Source: Lobulomyces angularis
Lineage: Eukaryota; Chytridiomycota; Chytridiomycetes; Lobulomycetales; Lobulomycetaceae
Direction of reading: 5' to 3'
Assembly: GCA_027604685.1 (NCBI GenBank)
Contig: JADHYX010000070.1
Coordinates: 1-64,000 of the forward strand
Length of the DNA stretch: 64,000 bases
Made by a program: the position numbers and the translations under genes
Part shown: piece after piece, positions 11,392 to 24,000 of the stretch
How positions within the stretch are numbered: the first letter of the stretch is position 1
How the letters are laid out: each line of letters starts with the position of its first letter
The notes under the pieces: generated by a model
What the model was told of the DNA's origin: nothing
The model's input: only the letters and a program-made list of their open reading frames with translations
The model's database searches: none

Positions 11392-12282
11392 TTAAAAAAA
11401 ACGTTTTTTTAAAGTACCTTTCCTTCTGCATTTGTACATTTTTTTTCCATAGACTTGCTGATTTCCATTAACTGTTGGTGTATTAGAAATATTAACCTCA
11501 GGTTTTCCTTTGCCAATATTGTTATTTTCAGTTGGTGCAGGAGTACTTGGAATAATAACCTCAACATTTCCCTCCCCTTTATTAGGATTTCCAGTAGGAA
11601 CAATTACAGGTGCTTCGCTTTCTTCTTCATTATCTTCATTTTCCTCTTCATTATCTTCATTCTCCTGTACCACTTCTCCTGGTTGATCGTTATTTTGTGC
11701 ATCATTTTGTTGATTTTCATCAGGATTCTGTGGTCTAATTGTTGGAGCATCTGCAGTTAAACCAAATCCTTGAAAAATCTGAAAAATTTTATAAATACAA
11801 TAAAAAAATAAAAAAACTTACAGGAAATTGACCATTTCCACCATCTGCTTTCACCTCAAACATAGCGACTAACTTGTCGTTAGGAGTTGGACCTTCTCTT
11901 GCTATCAAAATATCTCCCACTTTAAAGGTAACAGATTTTGCAGTATCATGAGGCAGCTGTATTTTTACAAAAAAATTAAATTTAACTTATAAGTTTCTAC
12001 AATACCTCAGCTCCGACACTAGTTTCTGTACATCCAGCTGCAGCATCTCCAGACTCCACCTTACTAACAAAAACATCTTGGTCAGCTACGCAAAAAAAAA
12101 AATAAATTAGATCATCCATAAAAAAATTTTTAATTATTACGATCTTCTAATTGATTTGATAGTTGGAAGGTTTCATCAGCACCTTGATTATTTTCAGGCG
12201 AGCATTTTGAACTCTTTTGTGACGATATTACTGAAATTAATGATAATAGTAATATTGAAGTGAGAGATTTTGATACTTTCAT
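11392..12282 (-). CDS. Secreted acidic low-complexity protein
   Basis: Four exons (12282-12141, 12085-12006, 11956-11822, 11778-11392) give 247 residues. The N-terminus is a clear signal peptide (MKVSKS, then an Ile/Leu/Ser core ending ISSQ). A compact domain of about 100 residues contains two Cys and strand-like sequence (AKSVTFKVGDILIAREG, KLVAMFEVKADG). It is followed by an Asn/Gln/Glu-rich linker with a near-duplicate acidic repeat (ENEDNEEE) and Pro/Thr/Asn-rich spacers. The last 25 residues are strongly basic (CRRKGTLKKRFF end). I do not recognise the family. A wall or extracellular-matrix protein, or an effector, are both possible. Confidence 0.75.
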
Positions 12283-12718
12283 TTCTTTTTATAAATTTAG
12301 TGTGAGGGAGTGGATAGACTTTTAGTAATTTACAAGTTAAGTTCAACTTAAGATATGCAACAAAATTGTGTAAGGATATTCTGCCATATAAATACCATTA
12401 AAGCCCAGCACTTTTCATTGACGCCATAACTATCAAGTTAATTTAATGTAGTGATTATTCTATTAAAGAAAATTTTTGTGGCGTGAGGCAAAAATACATA
12501 TTGCAAAAAGATTTCTGAAACTCAAATTTACGTCATTTTTAATTTTATGATAAACTTCATTCAATTCATTTCTAATGAATTTTTATGATGGAAAATTTGT
12601 TAGAAAAAATCAGGAAATTCAACAGAATTAAGCTAATTCTTTCCTTTGATTCTCATTTTTCATGATAGATAAAAATTTATGCCAAAAAATTAAAAAAAAT
12701 GATCAGAGCTATGAAAAA
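12283..12718. other. Intergenic interval
   Basis: About 435 bases between the start of the secreted acidic protein and the stop of the amino-acid transporter (both minus strand). A CATATAAATACC sequence at about 12385-12396 reads TATTTATA on the minus strand, roughly 105-115 bases before the start codon, and is a possible TATA element. No gene seen. Confidence 0.35.
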
Positions 12719-15178
12719 CTAAAATTCCATATCATCATTATCTGTTGGAACATAAAGCATTCTATCTAAATTTTCTTGTTCTCTATTGTGACTTCTATTT
12801 CTTTTAAATAGTCCCCAACAGTTTCGTAGACCTCGATTTGTTAAACTGCTAGTTTTACTTGTTCGTTTTTGAATGAAATACCAAACTGGTATACCCAATG
12901 CCAAAAACAAAAATCCAGAAACTCCTAAGTTTTGCAAGATTTTATTAAAATTAAGAATGAAACTTACCTTGGATAGGAGCCTCAATCACACTAGTAGTAA
13001 CTAGAAAGCAAGACACTAAACAAAATATAATTGGTATAATTGACCAAACTTTAAATGGTCTCTCTAAATCCGGCTCTATTGAAAAATTTCAAAGAAATTT
13101 TCATTAATATTATCATGTTAAATACCTATAAATCTCAACAAAATTAAGCCAAAAACCGCTAAAATATAGAATAACCATGAAATAATTGAATAAAAGTTAA
13201 CCAAACTATCAAAAAATAAAATAAAACGTAAATTTTGATTATATAAGCTATTTGCTTAAAGAAAATTTAAATAACTATACCTAGAAAACGATCCCACCAA
13301 AACAAATATGATGCTAAATAAGCTTTGTTGTAGGAAAGCATTAATTGGTGTATGATAATTTTTATTTATTTTCCCTAAAAATTTAGGGGCATGTCCATGT
13401 TTTGAAGATATATAAACAAGTCTTGCTCCTAATAAAGTGATTTGAGATTCTACTAGAAAAAAAATCAACAAATACCTGTAAAAACTGAAGCATTGGTAGC
13501 ACCAAAAGTACTACCAATAACAACAATAGGAATTAAAATACCTCCAATTGGTCCAAAAACAAGTTTACCGTAGTCCATAGCAATGGAGCTAGATTTCCCT
13601 TTATTAAAATAAGTATCACTCAATGTAAAGCATATCACTAACCTATTGCTTCAATAGGTAAAACAGCATAGTAAGCAATGTTCACAAACAAGTAACTCAC
13701 TATAACAATTGCTGGTCCAATCAGTACAGCCTTTGGTAAATTTCTACCAGGATTTTTTAATTCGCCAGTAACTAAATTGAGGTTATTCCAGCCATCATAA
13801 GCCTTAAATAAAATTGTTTACTTTATGCTAAACAAATCATTTCTTACCCAAAGAGCGCTATAAAGGGCCAAGGCATAATCCCCAGGGTTTTCTGAACTGT
13901 TATTAAAACTGAATGCAAAATCATGATGCGTTGCAGACGAATTCTTTCCTGTAACATGTTTCATTAAAAATATCTGTTTACAAATTTCAATAAATAAAAA
14001 ATAAAAATTTACGTGATTAGTAAAAATCATATTATAGAACGAAAAGAAATGAAATTTAAGTAGTTTTTCTCTCAGATATTATAATGTACTTACAACACCA
14101 GTAATTCCAATGACAAAAAGTGATAGCAATTTTAAAACTGTAAACAAATTTTGGATAAAAGCTCCCATTTTAGTTGATAAAGCATTAATTCCTGTAAGAG
14201 TCATAATGCAAGTCATAGCAATTAATTTCACAAGCCATTCTGGCACTGCGTCATGTGTTCTGTTAAAAAAAATCAATCTGCAGAGATATTCCGCAAAAAC
14301 CATGGATATAATTGCAATTGAACCTAAATAATATACTTAAAAGAATAATATTTTTATTTGTACCAGGTCTAGTAACCGTTATCCCAGTCCATGAAAATAA
14401 GAAAGCAGGCAGCTGTCCGTATGCTTTCAACAAGTATGTATGCTCCCCACCAGAAGTGGGTAACATGGTACCTAATTCTGCATAACACAAAGCTCCTGTC
14501 ATTGCTATATTTCATACAAAAGTTTAGTAAAAAAAAAGCAGGGAAACAATAAGCAAGTTGTTGCAATTTTTTTTTTAATTGTTTTTTGATTTAGGTATCA
14601 ATGAGGTTATTTTTTTCAATATTTTTTTTTTATTTTACACAGTAGTCCTCCCAATAACCAAACTGTTAATGCCATCCCAACACTTTTGGTATATACTAAT
14701 ACTGAACCACTAAAATTATAAAATGAAAAATTTTTTTTGCAAAATAAGTAATTACGGAGAAGCAAAAATTCCACTTCCTATCATCACACCTGAATTATTA
14801 AAATTTAGATAATTTAAAAAATTAGTAACTGGTTTCTATACCAATAATTAAGCTTACTCCATTAAAGAGTGTTACTGTCCGATTTAGATCTGGTGTCTGT
14901 AAATTGTTCAACGTCAAACTAACTTTTAAGTAAAAAGTGGTTGAAAAATTTTACGTAAAAAAATAATTCAAAATGATAACAGAAGGAAAAAATTTACGTG
15001 GTATCGCGTGCATGTCAAAATCAAATTCAGACCTTGAAGTATGAGGTTCTCTTATTAAAAAATTGTTATCATCATTTATATTTTCTAATTCAAATTCATT
15101 TGAAAAATTATCAAAATCTATATCATTATCTTCGTCAAAATCATTGAGGGAAAATAAATTTTTAGATTCTTGTTGCAT
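12719..15178 (-). CDS. LAT-type amino-acid transporter (APC superfamily)
   Basis: Multi-pass plasma-membrane permease of the L-type/b0,+ branch (SLC7-like, TC 2.A.3.8). Thirteen exons between 15178 and 12719 give 570 residues with intact phase. The acidic cytosolic N-terminus (about 70 residues, rich in Asp/Asn) leads to TM1 with the unwound substrate motif GVMIGSGIFASPG. The family block GALCYAELGTMLPTSGGEH follows, then a run of about 12 hydrophobic helices (for example MTCIMTLTGINALSTKMGAF, AYDGWNNLN, LPKAVLIGPAIVIVSYL). The C-terminus is basic. It ends a few bases after the first ATG beside an assembly gap, so a longer N-terminus cannot be excluded. Substrate cannot be told from sequence alone; large neutral amino acids are usual. 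Confidence 0.9.
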
Positions 15179-15179
15179 T

Positions 15180-15189
15180 NNNNNNNNNN
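15180..15189. other. Assembly gap (10 N)
   Basis: Ten N between an A/T-rich tract and the first codon of the transporter gene. It indicates a scaffold join of unknown true length, so the transporter promoter may be incomplete. Confidence 0.98.
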
Positions 15190-15536
15190 AAAAAAAAAAT
15201 AAAAAAAATATATATTTTTATGGAAAAGAATACGAACAAAAAAAGTTATTTCTTGTAAAATCATTTGAACATTTAAAGCTGAGAGATTTAATTTGAAGGT
15301 TCTGTACTTTTTCATGATAACTTTTATATTTTGGAAGTTTGACTTAAAATAGTGTGTTTAACAGAATTTTATCATAAAAAATGGCAGATTAAAATAAAAA
15401 ATTCTATTAAAAACTCTATTTAAAAAGAAAAAAAAGGAAAATTATTACTTTAAACTATAAGAAAAAAGTAAAAAAAATTATATCGTTTTGTCTACTTTAA
15501 AATATTAATTATCTACATTTGAAATGGAAAGAAAAT
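15190..15536. other. Intergenic interval next to the gap
   Basis: About 350 bases of AT-rich sequence upstream of the transporter and downstream of the first GT2 synthase gene (both minus). No gene seen. Confidence 0.4.
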
Positions 15537-18276
15537 TTAGAAACTAAAATACATTAGATAAGGGTTTAGCACAATAGGAAGTAAAATATGTCCCAAAAAG
15601 ACCATGTAACAGGGTAACAGGGTGGTAATTTCTGTAATTTTATAATAATCTGGGACATAAAACTGAAAAACTACGAGCATTATTGTTAACGGAATAAATA
15701 TTAAATACATAACCCAGTATTCTTTAACAATATTTTTTAACTGATCGAAAAAGTTCGACTCTTCCACCTCCTTCAATGTTGTCTGCAAGAAAACTGTCAA
15801 ACAAAAAAAAAAAAAATTATTTAACTTAACATACCGACCATTGCATGTCATAGCCGACTAAATGTGAAACAAGAGCAACAGAAACATGGTAACTAATTCC
15901 AGAAAAAAATACGGCATAAAATGGTAACCAAGAGACATTTTCCCACAGCCCAGCAAAAAAAGTGGTACTACTAGTTCTGTATCTAAATATTGTGAATGCT
16001 AGAGTGGAAAGGAATGTAAAGACGAATAAGGTGGTTACAAGAACGTTGAAACTAATCAAGTAGTAAGCATCTAATTCTTCCATGAAATAACCTGTTATCC
16101 AATAGTTGATTAGAGTCATTATCCAAGCGGCTCCAATTGCATAATAACTGCCAATATATCCCAAGATGTTAAATTTGGAGTACAAATTCATATTTGAAAA
16201 AATAAAATTCCTAAATAATTTTGTAAAGGGTCCTCTAGTTAGCCAATATTTCAGCGGGTGAAACATCAGTTCCGAACAACCGTATGCATACTTTTGCCAT
16301 CTCTTTACTTCATCATCTACAGTTAATGATACACCTTCCTGAAAGCCATCCCCGCAGTAAGTAATGTATCTAACTATGAAACCATTCACTTGTAATCTGA
16401 GAGACATATCAAAATCTTCCGAGACATGACTTTCAGACCAGTAGCAATATTGACCTTGTTCATTTTGAAATACAACTTCATTCATTGCACTCCATCTTAA
16501 AAAAGCGTTATGACCAACAAAAGGAGACGTTTCTCCAGATCCACATATGTACCTAATAGCAAAGTAAATCATTTTTGTAAAATGTGCAATGCCGTTTTCC
16601 CAATAGTTAAAAGCAACTAACATCGGGGCAGCCTAAAAAATCAAATTTTATTACTTTTTTTAAAAAATGTTTTTACCTGATGTTGTAAAATTGCAACTTC
16701 TGGGCTTTCATTCATTTCCGAAACTGCATCCAGAAAGCAATCTTCGGGAACCCTGGTATCTGCGTCCAACTGTAAAATAATATCACCAATAGTAATTTCT
16801 CCACCAGCTTGACAGCCAACTTCACTTTTAACTGCATTAATAAAACTTTCCTCATAAGTTAAACCATCAAATTTGATACCGTCATCAATACTTTTCGCTA
16901 CTCTAAGACAATAATTTAAATTTGATGCTTTTTTAAATCTTCCAGCTCTAATAAATTTTTCACCATTTTCCATTATTTTGTTATGTTTAGGCCTTGAAAC
17001 CCACCCAATACTATGGTTTCTATAATAGTCCTGTCTCTCTAATGCATCTTCTTTTGAAATAACTTGCATTCCATCGTCGTTTATAAATATGTTACTAGTT
17101 CCTCCTTGCCTTTCATAAGTAGACATAGCAGCTTTTAAGCTTTTAATTGTAGGATCAATAACAGAATGCAATCCTTCAGTATATACGGCAATTTGAATAG
17201 TTATATGCGCTAATTGTAAATCTTCAGATCTCTTCGGTGGTTTACCACTGTAATATACTGAATTTTGAGATATCTGTTTGATAGGACCCACAATTTGCTA
17301 AAACAAAAATAAGAATAAAAAAGGTTTTTAGTTTTTACTTACAAAGATAGAGGACACGCAAGCAACAGGAACGAAACTGGTAAAAAGTAGTTGCAAAGGT
17401 AAAAGCAACATTAAACATAATCTTTGCCAATAATTGTCAATCATACTGACAATTACTAAAGTTTTGGCACCTAAGCCAAACAAAATAACCATCAACGACA
17501 TTGCTAAAGTTGATATTATAGAAGTAACAAACACATATGGTCTCTTCTTTTCAAGGGAAATTTTTTCCACATCAAATTCTTTATAGGTTAAATCTATCGC
17601 TTGCTAAATTAATATTATTATCAATTTTAATTTAATTTTTATTTTTTACATCCAATCCTTGAGCAACTATGTCAAAAATGGATTTTTCATATTTAATGGT
17701 TTTTTCTATTATATCATCCACATGTTCTGACCAAATAACTAATACACCCTCTTGGCGAAATAATGATCCCCTTTTAAAATATCGAAGTTGTAAAAATAGA
17801 AGTTAAATTTTGAATTCGTAACTGCGAGTATTATTACCACTGATGCTTTCTAGCTCTATGTAACATACTTAAACTAGGTAAAACTTGAACAGTGCTGTTA
17901 TCTAATAGCTCAACATAATCATTTCCAATTGGAATCAAATCTAAAATAGCTTCAGTGTTTAAACTCTTTACTAAAATGGCTACTTCCACATTAAAACCAG
18001 ATAACAAGTTTACTAATTCGTTGTCTCTATTTGAAGGATATATGGCATACTTATTGGAATCTGTTTTTAAAACCACACAGCTTTCTGTGTCATCTTTTGG
18101 TATAACACCCTCCGATACCTTTTTTATTGTTAACCTTTAATAAAAATCAATTTTTGGAGGTACTTTACGCATTGAGTGTACAGTCTATCCAACATGAGTT
18201 GGTATCTATAAGGAATTACATTAATAGATTTTCTCCTGCTACGCAGATTTCTCAATTCGAGGGAAGAAGAATCCAT
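15537..18276 (-). CDS. Family 2 glycosyltransferase, membrane polysaccharide synthase (copy A)
   Basis: Processive GT2 enzyme of the hyaluronan/chitin/cellulose synthase-like class, expected at the plasma membrane. Seven exons (18276-18169, 18118-17838, 17770-17650, 17603-17343, 17297-16677, 16632-15835, 15782-15537) give 811 residues. A cytosolic N-terminal region of about 200 residues is followed by two TM helices. The catalytic domain has a DDGM motif (IFINDDGMQV), a DAD metal site (QLDADTRVPED), the acceptor motif SEDFDMSLRL and an RW product-binding element (DEVKRWQKYAYGCSE). A C-terminal bundle of about five to six TM helices ends the protein. It is a paralogue of the gene at 21093-24280. 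The product (a wall or capsule glycan) cannot be read from the sequence. Confidence 0.88.
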
Positions 18277-19212
18277 GTTCAAATCTATATGAAGATTTAA
18301 AAAATAAAAACTAACAAATAAATTGAAAAAAAAAATTATGATTTTTGCTGATAATTTTTTTTTTTTACTTGTTTACATAAAAAAAGGAGAAAAGAGGAGG
18401 TTAGAATTTAGACTCAATAAAACTGGAAAAATACAGTAAAATTGAGAAAGTCTCATCGATCATCTTCAATTATTCATTTTGTAAAATTTTAATGCTTACA
18501 ATTTAAGTTATACTTAATAATTAGATAACAAAATTCAGCTAAAACAGCACAATTAAATAAAATTTGAATTTTTTGAAATTATTTGCACACACAAGTGTAT
18601 ACTTGTAATTAATTTTTATATCAACACAATATCTATAATAGCTGGGAGCCTGCGAACTTGCGAAGTCAGATGAAAAAAATATTGTGAATAATATGCTGTT
18701 GAGAAAGTTTTGAGATACACGCCCATAAGCCTTAAATTCTTAAGGCTGTTAATATTAGTTGAAATTTTTAGCAATATAAATATAGATAGATATTGCAAAA
18801 TAGAAGGCTAGCTGTGCTTCGAAAAATAGGTGCGTGTAATACAGTCAGTCAAGCCTGATTCTCCAAAAGCTTCCTAATTGATTAATCTCACAATTTTCCA
18901 AAGTTGCCCAAATTAAATCACACTAACTGATGGTTATCAATCCGCAGTGTGAACATACACCACATCAATATTTGTTTAGAAAATAATTGAAAATCAGAAG
19001 AGAATTAACGTTAAGTTGAAGCATTAATAGTAAAAAATAGCGTAAGTTACAAAATTGGTCAAAAATTGCAAAAAGTTTACTGTTTTTAGTAAAATATTTA
19101 TATATTTCGATGTATTCGATGTAATTTATTTTATTTAATAAGTCTAATTAATTTTTTTAATATTTATGACAATTTTACATTACAAGTAAACTTTTGAGTC
19201 TAACCTTAAATT
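18277..19212. other. Intergenic interval with inverted repeats
   Basis: About 940 bases with no recognisable gene. It contains a perfect 8-bp-stem hairpin, AGCCTTAA-ATTC-TTAAGGCT (18728-18747). This is enclosed by a longer-range inverted pair, TACACGC (18716-18722) and GCGTGTA (18832-18838). The left end is the promoter side of GT2 copy A. Confidence 0.4.
18728..18747. repeat. Perfect short hairpin
   Basis: AGCCTTAA and TTAAGGCT separated by a 4-base loop, in a gene-free interval. Not followed by a gene end or a T-run, so it is not an obvious terminator. It may be part of a decayed mobile element together with the flanking TACACGC/GCGTGTA pair. Confidence 0.35.
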
Positions 19213-20717
19213 CTAACATTTATCCCAAACTTTAATCCAATCAATGGACATTCCTCTGTTATCCGGATTTTTATCCCACGTCGGTAACCAGGTATCCTTG
19301 GCTTTGATAAAATCACTTTCGGCTGAAGGTGCCTTATCAACCCATGGTTTTCCATTACTACCATCCAGGAAGTAACCATTCGTTCCTCCTACTGCAACAT
19401 TTAAAACTAAAAAAAATTCTTCATCAAAAGGTGTTGCTGGGTTGCCAGTTTGACTCCATGGGTCTACTACTGTTGACATATTGAATCCAAAATATTGAGG
19501 AAAATATCCTCTTTTAAAAAAAGGTTTATCAAATGCGGTGTAGGCTACTACTCTAGTTGGGCTATCAACCCATGTTAAAATATACTAAAAATGTTAAAAA
19601 AAAAACCATAAAACTAATCTGTACCTTTTCTGTCCATTCCAAACCGAATGTATGAAAGTCTTCACTGTAAGAAGATAATCTTTTGCTATACTGTGTAGTA
19701 GTCATCAAGTACCGATCTAAACCTGGGTTTGGACCCCAGTGTAATCCAGAAGAAAATTTTTCATTTCCTCCTAGTACATATCCTCTACTATTTCCTCTAC
19801 TTTCCATTATATCGATTTCGCCACTCAGTGGCCAAGGACCATATTTACTGTCCTTAGGTAACATCCAAATTGCTGGCCAAATCCAATCCCTGAATTTTCA
19901 ATTTTAATTTTCATTTTTTATTTCTTATTACCCTTTAGGCATTTTTGCTCTAATTTCAACCTTTCCATATTTCAAACTTACCGTATTCTTAGTGTTAATC
20001 CTAACTGACTGTATTGGAGGAATAACGGAACTGTTTGTTGAATTTGAAGTTCTAACACACTTTTCAAAAGTGTCACCAGTACATCCTTGACCAATTAAAT
20101 TTACTGTAAAATTATTAAAGATTTGTTTTTCTCCAATTTTTTCTGAAGTTAAGGTTGGCACCAGATGTAGAATTCCATCTTTTACGTAACTATTTTCTCT
20201 GGAATTAACGGTCTTTAACAAAAATTAAAACAAATTTAAATTAAAATTTTTTTTTGTACCATATCAAATTCTCCATTTCCAAAACCACCAACTTGAACTA
20301 AATTTTGCAGAAATAAAAAAAATTTAAAATTTTGAAAATGACAATGCATTACTTTCATGTTTCCAAATATCAAGATTAAAAGTATCAAAATCATCTTGAA
20401 ACTTCAAACAGAAATTATTTTTTGGTAAATCAGCAATGCCTCTCCAAATGATAATACCAACGATGACTATGCTCGGAATGATTCCAAACAAAGGCATTAA
20501 TTTTAACCAGCGTAATGCAGGATCATTTTGCCTTTCTACAAGTAAAAAATATATTTTCTGAGTTAAATTGAGAGTAATTTTTAAAACCTTGTCTCCACTT
20601 CCTCATTTCCAATCTTCTTTTTTCTTCGTTTTCTTTTGACTCGACTTTTCTTCTATTCTGCATAGTAGCAGTACTTCTAATACTAGACTGCGACGAGAGC
20701 GAAGAAGTTTCGTTCAT
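19213..20717 (-). CDS. Type II membrane GH16 beta-glucanase / glucan-modifying enzyme
   Basis: Acts on beta-1,3-glucan type polymers, probably at the cell surface or in the secretory path. Six exons (20717-20588, 20535-20353, 20297-20260, 20212-19932, 19889-19625, 19584-19213) give 422 residues. A cytosolic N-terminus of about 60 charged residues is followed by one TM anchor (about residues 60-78, PSIVIVGIIIW). The GH16 lectin-like jelly roll then begins at FQDDFDTFNLDIW. The active site GEIDIMES carries the nucleophile Glu, the Asp and the acid/base Glu. Later strands include LHWGPN, FGLEWT, FLVLNVAVGG and a RGMSIDWIKVWDKC end. These are signatures of the laminarinase/GNBP branch; SKN1/KRE6 share the topology but not these motifs as closely. 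The promoter is shared with GT2 copy B. Confidence 0.9.
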
Positions 20718-21092
20718 CGTAAAGTTTTTAGTTTTTCCAAATTTTTTTTTTCTTGATTAGCGCCTTGAATGCAAAGAATTTTGTGACACCGCTTGAAGTG
20801 TGAGTTGCTGCGTGCTTGATGATAATACCCCTAAACTTCAGACCTCCTTTTTATTCAAAAAAAAAATTGAAAACTTTTCAATCATTAAAAAAAAAAATTA
20901 TTTAGATTTTGTTAAATAGAGCCTTTGTAAGGTGAATAGACTTAAACATAGAACATCGCAAGATATATAGACTTTTTAGAAGATCGCACAATAACGAAAA
21001 AGTAGGTTACTCACATTAAACCTTTACTGATTTTTTTTTTAGTAACCCATTAGCTAGCAATATCATAATTTTCCATCAAGGAAAACTTACAA
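20718..21092. promoter_or_regulatory. Bidirectional promoter region, GH16 / GT2 copy B
   Basis: 375 bases between divergent start codons of a glucan hydrolase and a polysaccharide synthase, suggesting common control of wall remodelling. Homopolymeric A and T runs are present (for example near 20860 and 21031), as in many fungal promoters. No specific binding site recognised. Confidence 0.4.
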
Positions 21093-24000
21093 ATGGATAC
21101 TCCAGTTTCCACACTCAACAGCTCTAGTAGCAGCATAAGATCTTTTCAGTCGCAGTCCTTAACTCAAAAATCTTCAATTTTTATTGCAGAAAGACTTCAC
21201 AACAAAATTTTGATGAAGGGTCTATGTAAAGAAACTGACAATTGTTTCGTTGCAGTTAGAAAAACTCTTTTTTTATCCCTTCCTTCAAACGCTCCAAACT
21301 CAACTTTTGATGGCGAAAATCTCTCTTTAAAAATCTTTTCGACAAGCTCTTTGCAAGCAAGTGCCAATTCTACCTTTAAAAACGACTCTTTAATGAACAC
21401 TTCATTAAGGCATCAAGTTAATACCAACACATCTATACCCTATTGGGGCGAATCTCCCTTATCACCTGCCTTAAAACAACCTACGATATCTTTTAATGAT
21501 GCTTTTTCCTTTCATTCAAAGCTAACTTGTTCTGCTGACGATTTCGTTATTAGACCTGATGCCGCTGACAACTTCTTTGCCGATTATATTAAAGGATTTA
21601 ATGCTTTTTATTTTGTTATTGTAAGTTCCAACACAATTAGAGGAGCTTTAAATACTGTTCCAGTTCAAAACCAGTCGATTATATTAAAAGAAAACGTTGA
21701 TGAAAATGGTAAGATTGCTTAAACAAAAAAAAAATTTTTAATTAACATTCACAATTCATAGATATGCAAGAATTTGCAAATCTACAAATTTTACCTTCAA
21801 TAAAACATATACATTTAGCCAGAAAACATCAATATGCAGCACTTCTTCGTGAAGAAAATTGTTTAGCAGTTTGGAGTGACTCTGATACAATGGATCAAGT
21901 TTTCAACAGTATTCAAGAATTGGATAAAAAATTATTCCAAGTAGTTTGGGAAGGTATAGAACAAAAACCCGAAATTAATGATAGCGATGATGTTGAGGAT
22001 ATAGAGAGACAATCTGATGAATCAAGTTTAATATCTGATAAAGTGTCTGAAGTTAACAAGGATTTTGCTGTTTTGAGGGAACCACCATACGTTGACTTGG
22101 AACTGAATTTTTTTACTAGGAGAACATTTTCTGTTTTATCTACTATCTTTGTAACTATTTCCCTTTGTATCATACTTTTTTTGTTTGGATTAACTTTCAG
22201 TAAGTACCCAAAAATATTTTTTTTTTTTAATTAACCTGAATAAATAGGGTCATCATCAATAGATTATATCTTAGACCAAAATTATAAACGATTTCTGGTT
22301 GCACTATTTGTTCCTTTTCAATTTTTTCTCTCCAGTTTCGCGGTACTTTCTGGCATATCGTCATTATTTCTGATATTTGGTCCAGTTTCCCCTTTAAATA
22401 GAAATAGTAACTACTACTCGATTATACCACCTCCTCGTAAAAATTTGTTACATAAACAAATTTTTCAAGAAAATAGAAAAGGAAAGAATATGAGCATTTT
22501 GCCACACGTCACTATTCAAATCCCAGTTTATACTGAGGGCTTAATGACTGTAATTGATCCAACTATTAAGTCTATAAAAAAGGCTATGTCTACGTATGAA
22601 AAACAGGTAGCTTCATTATCTTTTTTTTTTTTTTTATATACTTGAAACTCTGATAAACAGGGCGGAACGGCTTCCATTTTTGTTAATGATGATGGTATGC
22701 AAGTTATACCAGAAACAGAAGCATATGAAAGGCAAGTTTACTATGCCAGGAACGATATAGGTTGGATTGCTAGACCCAAACTGAATCGGGCTGGTAGATT
22801 CAAGAAGGCATCTAATTTAAATTACTGTTTAAATATCAGTAAAAGAGTAAGAGATGAATTTGAAATTTGTTGTACAAAGAACTCTAAAAGTGATAGTGAA
22901 CTTATGTCCCCAGAACAATGTTTGTACAAAGTTTTTCAAGAAGAATTTCCTGACGCGATGGGTGCAGGAGATGTAATTATTGGCGAATTCATTTTACTTG
23001 TAGACGCTGATACCAGAGTGCCTGAGGATTGCTTTTTAGATAGTGTGAACGAGTTTTTATCGTGTCCCGAAGTTGCCATCCTGCAACACGATTCCTCAGT
23101 ATTATACGTTACCAACAACTTTTGGGAAAAAGCAATAGGCCACTTCACTAAAATGACATATCTAAATATTAGATTTATGAGTGCTTGTGGGGATGTATGT
23201 CCTTTTGTTGGGTAAATATATATTAAAGTAAAATAATGAAATAATAAAAAAAAAAAAGTCATAATGCATTTCTTCGTATGGACTCTCTGGAAGAAATATC
23301 TACAGTGGATTCATTAGGAAGAATAAAATACTGGTCAGAGTCCCACGTCTCTGAAGATTTTGAAGTATCATTAAAGTTACAAAGTATAGGATATGTAGTT
23401 CGATTTGTTGCATATTCTAAAGGAAAATTTCAAGAAGGAGTAAGTCTTACTGTTTACGATGAAATCAATCGTTGGAAAAAATATGCCTTTGGGTGCTCTG
23501 AATTGGTTTTTAACCCACTCAAGAGTTGGTTATTTAAAGGTCCCTTTACTAAACTGTTTAGAAGTTTTTTATTTTCAAAAATGATGTTTAGTTCAAAAAT
23601 AACTATTCTCTCTTACATTGGAACATATTGTAACAAAAAAATTGAAATTTATTTTTTAATTTATAATTATAGACGCAATTGGATCAACTTGGATTCTCTG
23701 TACAATAAACTATTTTCTTACTGGCTGGTTTATTGATGAACTGGATAAAAGTTATGTCACAAGTTACAGGTACTATAATTTTTAAAATACTTAGATAATA
23801 ATACCAATGTTTAGCATTTTTGTCACCACGATAACGGTATTTTTTGTCTTGCAAAACTTAAGTATCATAATATACCGTTACCGGATACAAGACAGTACTC
23901 TTTTAAAATCAATTTTCGATCAACTAATCAATCTACCGATTTTTTTAATATTTTTTAACGGAATAAGTTTTCAAGTAAGTTTAGCTCTGCTCAGTCATCT

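Noticed and set aside
15118..15315. Frames reading through the N gap
   Set aside because: They translate unknown bases; the real gene here is the transporter on the minus strand ending its coding part at 15178.
22936..23262. 108-codon minus-strand frame across GT2 copy B
   Set aside because: Overlaps the catalytic exon on the other strand; no own features.
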